From positions 1 through 5,726 of the forward strand of contig CAMPJY010000156.1 of assembly GCA_946887025.1 (NCBI GenBank): a DNA stretch of 5,726 bases. Reading direction: 5' to 3'. This stretch comes from an uncultured Salinimicrobium sp. (GTDB lineage Bacteria; Bacteroidota; Bacteroidia; Flavobacteriales; Flavobacteriaceae). Below, piece by piece: positions 1 through 5,726 of the stretch. How positions within the stretch are numbered: the first letter of the stretch is position 1; every line of letters starts with the position of its first letter. Below the pieces are notes generated by a model that was not told where the DNA came from, made no database searches, and saw only the letters and a program-made list of their open reading frames with translations. A program made the translations under genes and the position numbers.

Positions 1-46
1 GATATAGAGTGAATATATAACTTTTGAATAAATGCATAGCCCTGAT

Positions 47-571
47 TTATAAGCCCTGGATGCTCTTAATTTTTATTCCCACGAAACAATCGTCCATACA
101 ATCGTCGTCAACATAACCAGCCCTGGAGATCAATCCGTTGTTTTCTGTTTCAAAAATTGTTTTGGAATCTTCCCTTTCAATCAGCCAGTCCTGTTGGGCT
201 TTAATGTACACTTCATCCAATGTTAAAGCTTCGGCAGCTGGGTTTAGGTGAGTCCCGATTTCATTCCCCGTCTCTGTCCATTCGAGCTCCTCTTCCGGGG
301 TATCCTCCGCCAATCCCTCGGTAACTGTATATTCAAAGTGTCTTTCAGTTATTGAACCCTTGGATACGGTTATTGTAGTTTCCCAGGAGGGGCCAGCCCA
401 GGTTCCTGCAACCGCGGTATATTGATAGGAATTGTCGGTTGATTCTTTAAAATCGAACCAAGCCTGCTGGCTATTTTCGAAGTCAGCTCCGTAATCCAGA
501 TCATCTGATTCACAGGAGGAAATTAAGCTACAGATCAAAAACAATCCGATAAAGTAATTTTTGTTTTTCAT
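47..571 (-). CDS. Small acidic surface lipoprotein, function unknown
   Basis: This 174-residue protein starts with a lipoprotein signal peptide: Lys at 2 and 4, a hydrophobic stretch at 7-17, and the lipobox I-S-S-C with the lipidated Cys at 20. The residues just after the Cys (E-S-D-D) resemble the Ser/Asp-rich lipoprotein export signal that sends Bacteroidota lipoproteins to the outer face of the outer membrane, so surface exposure is inferred. The mature part is rich in Asp and Glu. It has a beta-rich segment with repeated Trp and Tyr (about 38-85), a T-L-D-E-V-Y motif near 117-122, and a C-x3-C pair near the C-terminus (158 and 162) that could form a disulphide. The outline (W...Y-x-Y...TLDEVY...) loosely recalls DUF6174-like proteins, but this is a weak impression and no function is claimed. 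The A-rich leader lacks a Shine-Dalgarno sequence. A candidate ECF promoter lies immediately upstream. The gene is co-oriented with the barrel gene behind it but is probably transcribed separately. Confidence 0.85.
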   Translation of the reverse strand: MKNKNYFIGLFLICSLISSCESDDLDYGADFENSQQAWFDFKESTDNSYQYTAVAGTWAGPSWETTITVSKGSITERHFEYTVTEGLAEDTPEEELEWTETGNEIGTHLNPAAEALTLDEVYIKAQQDWLIEREDSKTIFETENNGLISRAGYVDDDCMDDCFVGIKIKSIQGL

Positions 572-587
572 TTTTAAGGTTTAAGAG

Positions 588-617
588 TTAATGGGTTCTT
601 CTTTAATGACCCATTAA
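588..617. repeat. Perfect 9-bp inverted repeat over the promoter start region
   Basis: TTAATGGGT (588-596) and ACCCATTAA (609-617) are exact reverse complements separated by 12 bases. Beyond a small unpaired step, TTAAG (581-585) also pairs with CTTAA (619-623). The repeat covers the -10 element and probable start site of the candidate ECF promoter, a typical place for a repressor operator. Alternatively it is a chance AT-rich hairpin. Confidence 0.5.
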
Positions 618-631
618 TCTTAAAAGGTTGC
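605..631 (-). promoter_or_regulatory. Candidate ECF-sigma promoter of the lipoprotein gene
   Basis: Read on the minus strand, GCAACC (626-631) is followed after 15 bases by GTCATT (605-610). ECF sigma factors typically recognise a -35 element containing AAC and a -10 element containing GTC, spaced about 15-17 bases apart, so both elements and the spacing fit. Transcription would begin near 598-600, leaving a leader of about 28 bases before the ATG at 571. The assignment rests on motif reading only. The housekeeping Bacteroidota pattern (TTTG / TAnnTTTG) is not found at a comparable position. Confidence 0.45.
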
Positions 632-636
632 GTGAA

Positions 637-669
637 AGACCTAACAAGTTTTGAAAATCTTTCAGGTAT
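637..669. repeat. Decayed copy of an extragenic palindrome
   Basis: The left half reads AGACCTAACAAGTTTT, and the right half contains AAAATCTTTCAGGT. By my count about 12 of 17 positions pair across the two halves. The left half differs only at a few positions from that of the well-preserved palindrome at 1494-1528, so the two look like members of one repeat family. It lies between the end of the barrel gene and the promoter of the lipoprotein gene. Confidence 0.5.
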
Positions 670-714
670 TTCGACATCACCACCTCAGGCTAATTTCAAA
701 CTTAAAAATATATT

Positions 715-1380
715 CTAAAATTTTAAGCTTAGAGAAATCTTCAGGAGATGATAATATGTTGAGTATTCAACCATGTCATCATAGTCATAATTGGTAATCC
801 ACCCCAAACTATCCTTATGATTAATTTGGTTTAATTCGTAACCTACTTTTAAAATTGGGGTGAATTTGGAAATTTCCAGACCTAACCCTAAATCGAGATT
901 CAGGAGTAATCCTCCGCTTTCCTGGAAAAGATACCCATTCTCCGTATTACCATATTTAAAGTCTACGAATTGATAACCCGCATTTAAATCTGATAGGAAA
1001 AAAAGCTGGGTATTTAAATCGGTTTGGTATCTCAAACGTGCAAAAACCGGAAGCATGATTTTATTATGGAATTCATTTTGAAAATCCGGACGCTCTTCGA
1101 AGAGGAAATTTATTCCAGAACCCAGGCCTGCCGAGAAGTTGGAATTTAATTTATAGTTAAAACTGAAATTTAAACCATATACAGGATTTTCGTGAATGGA
1201 GATTCGTGGAACATCAATTGAAAAATTTTGCTCATAATTTATCTGATCTCTTTTAGTTTCCCCTACTGAAATTTTAGACACTGCATCAACTTCGAAATAA
1301 ATTCTATTGATGTCCTGCGCTTTAGATGTAGTTGTTATAAAGGAGAGGATAAAGGCAATGATTAAGTAGTTGTACTTCAT
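715..1380 (-). CDS. Small outer-membrane beta-barrel protein
   Basis: This 221-residue protein has a signal peptide at about 1-21 (Lys-2, hydrophobic 6-15, cleavage after S-K-A before Q-D), the usual Bacteroidota A|Q junction. The mature chain consists of alternating hydrophobic and polar strands rich in Asn, Tyr, Phe and Gly, for example YGLNFSFNYKL, FSAGLGSGINFLF and LNLDLGLGLEI. It ends in LLKISLSLKF, a final strand with a C-terminal Phe as expected for insertion by the BAM complex. The size suits an 8-10-stranded barrel of the generic outer-membrane beta-barrel group (porin-family or PorT-like in common annotation). No specific function can be read. The ATG at 1378-1380 gives the full signal peptide, and no Shine-Dalgarno sequence is present. 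The gene is flanked on both sides by copies of a palindromic repeat and is transcribed away from the sensor kinase gene. No clear promoter was found upstream. Confidence 0.8.
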   Translation of the reverse strand: MKYNYLIIAFILSFITTTSKAQDINRIYFEVDAVSKISVGETKRDQINYEQNFSIDVPRISIHENPVYGLNFSFNYKLNSNFSAGLGSGINFLFEERPDFQNEFHNKIMLPVFARLRYQTDLNTQLFFLSDLNAGYQFVDFKYGNTENGYLFQESGGLLLNLDLGLGLEISKFTPILKVGYELNQINHKDSLGWITNYDYDDMVEYSTYYHLLKISLSLKF

Positions 1381-1436
1381 TCTGAGTGGTTTACTAATTT
1401 ATGTAAGCTTAATTGAATTGTGTTGTAAAGCAGAAT

Positions 1437-1473
1437 ATCCTGACAAGTTAAACTTTTTATGAAAACCGGTCCC
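1437..1473. repeat. Decayed copy of the extragenic palindrome
   Basis: CCTGACAAGTT (1439-1449) matches the left half of the palindrome family. AAAACC followed by GGTCC resembles the right half with an internal deletion of about five bases. This is the most degraded of the three copies and is proposed mainly because it lies just before the intact copy at 1494. Confidence 0.3.
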
Positions 1474-1493
1474 TTTTACTTGAATTTGCATGA

Positions 1494-1528
1494 TAGACCT
1501 CACAGGTTTTATGGACCTGTCAGGTCTA
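1494..1528. repeat. Extragenic palindrome, best-preserved copy
   Basis: Arms at 1494-1507 (TAGACCTCACAGGT) and 1515-1528 (ACCTGTCAGGTCTA) pair over 14 positions with one mismatch, around a 7-base loop. Short palindromes built on ACCTGTCAGGT are, from memory, frequent between genes in Flavobacteriia. Their role is uncertain (transcript end, mRNA stability, or a REP-like repeat). Two degraded relatives lie at 637-669 and 1437-1473. Confidence 0.7.
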
Positions 1529-1666
1529 GAAACTCCGCACAGCTATGCCCGGCGGTGAGACCGTACAAAAATTAACTATTCAGTCTATTATTTTTTTTCT
1601 TATATTTAACATGAATTCTGATTCAGTAGTGTCCCTCTTTTACGGATCCTGGATTCATGGTAATAA

Positions 1667-1692
1667 AAAAAGCTTCCCTACTTCAGCTTTTT
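1667..1692 (+). terminator. Terminator-like hairpin in the divergent region
   Basis: AAAAAGCT (1667-1674) and AGCTTTTT (1685-1692) form a perfect 8-bp stem around a 10-base loop. The T-run at the end of the right arm gives a plus-strand terminator, and the A-run on the left could make it work in the other direction. The stem has only two G-C pairs, so it may be weak. There is no protein gene directly upstream for it to terminate, which raises the possibility of a small RNA or a lost gene. Confidence 0.4.
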
Positions 1693-1866
1693 AATTTATA
1701 ATAACTCTCAACTTCTGTTTTTATAGCCTCCCCGAAATGGATAGGACGAGCGGCTTTGATTTTGTTAGTTTTTCAAGTACGATTTTCATCTTGTTCCTTC
1801 CCCCATAGAAACCAGCGACTGCCACAGGCAGCGAAATATAAGTTCGAATTACCAAAGAAAAGGGCT

Positions 1867-3984
1867 ATGGGCACTACAAATCATTTATCTGCAAAATCTT
1901 CCCGAATCAGGATCGGGAACTATCGGTTACAGCTGGTTCTTCCTCTGCTGTGGCTAATTTCGTTTTATACGCTTCCTGGGGCAGCACAGGATGAATTAAA
2001 CGTCCCACAGCAACTGATGCCGGGGGAGGCGCCCAGCCTACGATTCGAGAACCTCGGCCTGGAGGATGGCCTGTCACAGGGAAGTGTTTATGACATTATG
2101 CAGGACAGGGAGGGGTATCTATGGATAACCACGCAGGATGGGCTCCACCGCTATGACGGATATGAGTTCAAAGTGTTTAAATCAATTCCCTTTGACAGTA
2201 CTTCCCTCTCTTCAAGCTTCGTTTTTAGTGTAGCCGAAGGAAGTAAGGGAGATCTTTGGGTTACTACAGAAGGACAAGGATTAAACCGGTTGAATAAAAA
2301 CACCGGAGTTTCAAAGCACTACCTTCATGATCCTATGGTTTCCACAAGCTTGTCGTCCAACTATACAGATGATGTATTGCTAAGCAAAAATGGTGATCTG
2401 TGGATAAGCACAGTGGATAAGGGACTTAATGTAATGCCGGCAGGGCAGGATGGGCATTTTGATCATTACCGTCATGATCCTGAAGATCCCAACAGCCTGT
2501 CGAGTGATTTTTTGTATTATATTAACGAAGATAAAGAAGGTAATATCTGGGTGGGTTCTATCAACGGACTTAACCGCATAGATGTGAACACGGGAGAAGT
2601 TTCCAGATTTCTTCATGATCCCGAACAAGCGAACCGGTCCGGTACACCTTCCACCGTTTATGATCTATACCTGCCGCCCGGGGAGCCTAACATTATCTGG
2701 CTCGCTACAGGAAGGGGCCTGGTTCGCCTCGATCCTGAATCAGGGGACTATGAACGTTTTGTTATAGATCCTGACGGTCCTACTGATAACAGGACGAATA
2801 AAATATTTAAAGTCAAGCCAGATCCTTTAACTCCGGGCATTTTGTGGGTAGCTGGATCGGGTATTGGTGTCGTCAGATTTAATATTAGTACGCAAGAATT
2901 TACTTCCTATCATCATGATCCAGGAGATCCAAACAGTTTAAAAGACAATGCCATATGGACCCTTTTTGCAGACCGCAGCGGAAAATTTTGGGTAGGACAT
3001 GAAGGCCAAGGCTTAAGTTCCTTCAATCCAGGGGCAGTAAATTTTTCTCAATTGCGAAATGATCCTGATAATCCATCCAGTCTTGGGCCCGGAATTGTAT
3101 GGGGAATTTATGAAGACCGGGATAAAACTTTATGGGTTAGTACAGAATCTCCATCTGAAGGAAATTTTGTTACTCAGTTTGATGCCAACACCGGGAGTAT
3201 AAAATGGCATCAATCTGATCCAGATAACCCGGCAACCCTTGCCGGAGGCGCTTTTCACACTTTTGCCGAGGATAACTCAGGACAATTCTGGGTAGGAGGA
3301 GCCCGGGGTCTTAGCAGACTTAATCGAGAAACAGGGGAAGTAAAAAGGTTTATCCATCTTCCCAGGGAGGAAAATAGACGGCGCAATATTATCACTGCAA
3401 TTCTTCCAAAGCTAAGGGACAGCAGCCAATTATGGATTGGAAATTTGGCAGGGCTAGAGCTTTTCGATACTAAAACATATACATTCAAATCTATGGAGCT
3501 TTCACCTGAGGGACTAGATGATGAATTAACTGTCCTCTCCCTCTTTCATTCAAGTGATGGTAATCTTTGGGTCGGAACAAGGGACGGTCTTTTTCAAATC
3601 AATCCTTCCGGAGAGACAAAACTCGCATCTTCATATAATCCGAACAACAGAAAAACCATTAGCAATAATTCAATTTACAACATATACGAACGTCGCGAAG
3701 AGCCAGGGATTTTGTGGTTAGGTACCTCAAAAGGCGGCCTGAACCGCTTTGACACAGAAACAGGGACCGCTAAACATTATATGCAGAAGGATGGGCTGCC
3801 CAATAATGTGATTTATGGAATTTTGGAAGATGATAGGGGGACTCTTTGGATGAGCACCAATCACGGCATAAGCAACTTTAATCCCGATGAGGAAAGCTTC
3901 AGGAATTATGCCCTGAGTGATGGTCTGATTGAGCTGGAACATAATCAATTTGCTTACGCAAAGGGAGCTAACGGGATGATGTAA
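1867..3984 (+). CDS. Sensor kinase, N-terminal part: 14-blade propeller sensor
   Basis: This is the extracytoplasmic sensing half of a 'two-component regulator propeller' histidine kinase. From the ATG at 1867 it encodes 705 residues before an in-frame TAA. A signal peptide has a basic start and a hydrophobic core (LQLVLPLLWLISFY) and ends G-A-A before Q-D. Thirteen complete Reg_prop blade motifs follow (pattern L/F/I-W-[IVL]-x-T/G...GL-x-R), beginning near 2119 and ending near 3880. A fourteenth is cut by the stop. Fourteen blades match the two seven-bladed propellers known in this family, which bind oligosaccharide ligands in characterised hybrid sensors; the ligand here is unknown. Loops repeat an H-D-P-x-D-P-x-S-L motif, common in the family. 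The frame is open back to a TTG at 1756, but the ATG is preferred because it places the signal peptide normally. If translated alone, the product would be a soluble periplasmic protein lacking the last blade. It continues in frame with the kinase part at 3985. Confidence 0.85.
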   Translation: MGTTNHLSAKSSRIRIGNYRLQLVLPLLWLISFYTLPGAAQDELNVPQQLMPGEAPSLRFENLGLEDGLSQGSVYDIMQDREGYLWITTQDGLHRYDGYEFKVFKSIPFDSTSLSSSFVFSVAEGSKGDLWVTTEGQGLNRLNKNTGVSKHYLHDPMVSTSLSSNYTDDVLLSKNGDLWISTVDKGLNVMPAGQDGHFDHYRHDPEDPNSLSSDFLYYINEDKEGNIWVGSINGLNRIDVNTGEVSRFLHDPEQANRSGTPSTVYDLYLPPGEPNIIWLATGRGLVRLDPESGDYERFVIDPDGPTDNRTNKIFKVKPDPLTPGILWVAGSGIGVVRFNISTQEFTSYHHDPGDPNSLKDNAIWTLFADRSGKFWVGHEGQGLSSFNPGAVNFSQLRNDPDNPSSLGPGIVWGIYEDRDKTLWVSTESPSEGNFVTQFDANTGSIKWHQSDPDNPATLAGGAFHTFAEDNSGQFWVGGARGLSRLNRETGEVKRFIHLPREENRRRNIITAILPKLRDSSQLWIGNLAGLELFDTKTYTFKSMELSPEGLDDELTVLSLFHSSDGNLWVGTRDGLFQINPSGETKLASSYNPNNRKTISNNSIYNIYERREEPGILWLGTSKGGLNRFDTETGTAKHYMQKDGLPNNVIYGILEDDRGTLWMSTNHGISNFNPDEESFRNYALSDGLIELEHNQFAYAKGANGMM
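3982..3984 (+). other. In-frame TAA nonsense codon splitting the sensor kinase
   Basis: Codon 706 is TAA. The sequence on both sides keeps the same frame and reads G-A-N-G-M-M-stop-F-G-H-T-K-G-V-T-A-F-H-P. Family members normally have M-Y-F-G-G here, so the stop replaces a Tyr and needs only one base change from TAT or TAC. No frameshift is needed. Confidence 0.9.
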
Positions 3985-5726
3985 TTTGGGCACACAAAAG
4001 GGGTGACAGCCTTTCATCCAAACAGGCTAGCCATAAGTGAAACCCCGCCCCAGGTGGTTCTCTCGGGGCTAAAGCTTTTCAATAAACCAATTAAACTGGG
4101 ACCCGATTCGCCCCTGAAGCAAACCCTTTCTGAAACCGATAAGATCAGCCTGAATTATTCACAGAAGGAAATAGCCTTTGATTTTGTCGCCCTGCATTAT
4201 GGGAATTCAACTAAGAATACTTATGCCTATATGCTGGAGGGATTTGATGAGAACTGGATAGATGCAGGTACCAGGCGAACTGCCTCCTACACCAACCTCG
4301 AGCCCGGGGACTATACCTTTAGGGTGAAAGCTGCGAATTCCGATGGGGTATGGAATGAGGAAGGCGCCTCGGTACAACTCTCCATTCTTCCGCCCTGGTA
4401 CCGCACCTGGTGGGCCTATCTGATGTTTGCTGTAATTCTGGTAGGTTTGATATGGGGAATAGATAAATTCCAGCGGCAGCGGCTTAAAAAAGAAGAACAG
4501 GAGCGATCAGCGCTGCGGGAGGCCGAGCTACGGGCAGAGGCTGAAAACAAACGAAGTGCGGATACAGAACAGCTCAGCAAAATCGGACGTGCCATAACCT
4601 CCACCCTCTCCATCACCAAAATCATAGACATCGTTTATGAACATGTAAATGAATTGATGGACGCCGCTATTTTTGGGATCGGTATCTACAATGAGGAGAA
4701 GGAACGCCTTGAATTCCCTGCCACCAAAGAGAACGGGGAAATGCTACCCCCTTATTCTCATAAACTGAATGAGGAAAACAGATTGGCTGTGTGGTGTTTT
4801 AAGAACCGAAAGGAAATTATTATCGGGGATTTTCAAAAGGAGAGGAAAAACTATATCAACACCTATATCCCTCCTGTAAAAGGAAATTCATCCCAATCCA
4901 TTATTTACCTGCCATTGATTCATCAGGATAAGATCATTGGGGTAATCACTACCCAGAGTTTCTCCGATAATGTGTATTCCGCCTATCATATCCAGCTGTT
5001 CCGCAACCTCGCTACCTATGCAGCAATTGCAGTGGACAATGCTTCGGCTTACAGGCAGCTCAATGAGACCCTAAGCGAGCTTAAAACCATGCAGGAGCAG
5101 CTTGTTCAGCAGGAAAAGCTGGCCTCGCTGGGGCAGCTTACCGCAGGCATTGCCCATGAGATCAAAAACCCACTCAATTTTGTAAACAATTTTTCGGAAT
5201 TATCGGTGGAAATGATCCAGGAAACACGGGAGGAACTGGCTAAGATTCAGCCTGAGGATTCAAGGGAAAAAGAGCACTTTACCGCTATTTCAAACCTCCT
5301 AAATGAGATCGAGACCAATCTGAGAAAGATCTTCAAACACGGCTCCCGCGCCGACGGTATCGTCAAATCCATGCTGCAGCACAGTCGGGGTGGTACGGGA
5401 AAATTAAATCCTGTTAACCTGAATGCGCTCATCAGGGAATACGTGAACCTTACTTTTCACGGAATGCGGGCGGGTAAACATCCTATCAATGTGGAGATCG
5501 ACCTGCAGCTGGACGAGCAGGCAGGGGAAATTTCTCTGATCGAGGAAGATTTCAGTCGGGTGATCATCAATATCTGCAACAATGCCTTTGATGCGATGCG
5601 GGAGAAAACCAAGTTGCCTTCGATTAATGGGAATTTCCAGCCAAAACTCAGCGTTCGAACTCGAAGGGAAGAGGGCGGAGTCACGATAGAGTTTGAAGAC
5701 AATGGCCCGGGGATTCCTGACTCCTT
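3985..5726 (+). pseudogene. Sensor kinase, C-terminal part: Y_Y_Y, TM, GAF, HisKA, HATPase (cut by window)
   Basis: This stretch continues the frame of the propeller gene for 580 codons without a stop and runs off the window. Residue numbers count from the ATG at 1867. The order is: the rest of blade 14 (F-G-H-T-K-G...F-H-P); a Y_Y_Y domain at about 780-838 (Y-A-Y-M-L-E-G-F-D-E-N-W); one transmembrane helix at about 848-865; a charged, probably coiled linker; a GAF domain at about 899-1062; a HisKA H-box A-H-E-I-K-N-P-L with the phospho-accepting His at 1097 (5155-5157); and an HATPase N-box N-I-C-N-N-A-F-D-A-M (5569-5598) and G1 box D-N-G-P-G-I (5698-5715). The end of the ATPase is beyond the window, as is any receiver or DNA-binding domain. 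All motifs look intact, so loss is recent if real. After the TAA the first in-frame starts are GTG 4003 and ATG 4231, neither with a clear ribosome site. It could instead be a separately translated kinase or a sequence error. Confidence 0.8.

Larger units (their letters stand above)
1381..1866. other. Divergent intergenic region, no protein gene seen
   Basis: These 486 bases separate the starts of the barrel gene and the sensor kinase gene. They contain two palindromic repeat copies (1437-1473 and 1494-1528), an imperfect stem (CATGAAT at 1610-1616 with ATTCATG at 1653-1659), a terminator-like hairpin (1667-1692), and a small CTGCC-ACA-GGCAG hairpin at 1819-1831, 36 bases before the kinase ATG. 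The kinase frame is open upstream to a TTG at 1756, but residues encoded there do not look like a signal peptide. Apart from that I see no coding signal and no convincing housekeeping promoter in either direction. Confidence 0.6.

Noticed and set aside
697..704. Minus-strand TAAGTTTG matching the Bacteroidota -7 element TAnnTTTG
   Set aside because: No TTTG lies at the expected distance upstream, and it would give a leader of over 100 bases through a decayed palindrome; the ECF-like site nearer the start is a better candidate.
1601..1608. TATATTTA as a possible -7 promoter element for the kinase gene or a small RNA
   Set aside because: The final G of the consensus is missing and no TTTG lies at the proper distance upstream.
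1737..1808. Short plus-strand frame from ATG 1737 with a hydrophobic tail
   Set aside because: It has only 23 codons and no ribosome-site or family signal, and it overlaps the leader of the kinase gene in another frame; chance is the simplest explanation.
1819..1831. CTGCC-ACA-GGCAG hairpin just before the kinase ATG
   Set aside because: A 5-bp stem is too short to claim as a regulator on its own; it is recorded only in the description of the intergenic region.
1756..1866. In-frame extension of the kinase gene to a TTG start at 1756
   Set aside because: The extra 37 residues do not resemble a signal peptide and would bury the real one; the ATG at 1867 gives a normal signal peptide at the N-terminus.
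2380..4017. Minus-strand open frames at 2380-2628, 3255-3488 and 3727-4017
   Set aside because: They are antisense to the propeller repeats, encode no recognisable domain, and are explained by the codon bias of the plus-strand gene.
4416..5702. Minus-strand open frames at 4416-4631, 5247-5432 and 5457-5702
   Set aside because: They are antisense to clear kinase domains, and their Ser/Arg-rich translations are typical of shadows of helical coding sequence.

Overview
The window looks like chromosomal DNA of a marine-type member of the Bacteroidota, probably class Flavobacteriia. The grounds are three. The secreted proteins carry short AT-rich signal peptides ending in A-Q or in a lipobox followed by Ser-Asp-Asp. 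The start codons lack Shine-Dalgarno sequences. The large sensor has the 'two-component regulator propeller + Y_Y_Y + histidine kinase' architecture that is typical of this phylum. No mobile element, CRISPR array, tRNA or rRNA was recognised.

Layout: positions 47-1380 hold two minus-strand genes for cell-envelope proteins. The first is a small acidic lipoprotein (47-571) and the second a small outer-membrane beta-barrel protein (715-1380). The 143-base gap between them holds a good candidate ECF-sigma promoter for the lipoprotein gene, overlapped by a perfect 9-bp inverted repeat, and a decayed palindromic repeat. Positions 1381-1866 are non-coding and divergent. They hold two more copies of the palindromic repeat and a terminator-like hairpin that may end an unannotated small RNA. 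From 1867 to the window edge runs one long plus-strand reading frame for a periplasmic-sensing histidine kinase: signal peptide, 14 propeller blades, Y_Y_Y domain, one transmembrane helix, coiled linker, GAF domain, HisKA and the start of HATPase.

The most important observation is that the kinase frame is interrupted by a TAA at 3982-3984. There is no frameshift, and the stop falls where the blade motif of the family normally has Tyr. The following 580 codons stay open and keep every recognisable kinase motif. The sequence therefore shows either a very recent nonsense mutation (a pseudogene in the making), a sequence error, or a split sensor/kinase. Base composition also changes sharply inside the gene: about 57% GC around the first blade, about 39% just after it, and up to about 60-65% in parts of the kinase. 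This suggests a mosaic history.

How the genes work together: the kinase would sense an unknown extracytoplasmic ligand and phosphorylate a response regulator outside the window. Nothing here ties it functionally to the two envelope genes, which are transcribed divergently from it. I see no convincing new multi-gene system. The points worth following are the nonsense codon, the composition mosaic, the ECF promoter with its operator-like repeat, and the possible small RNA.
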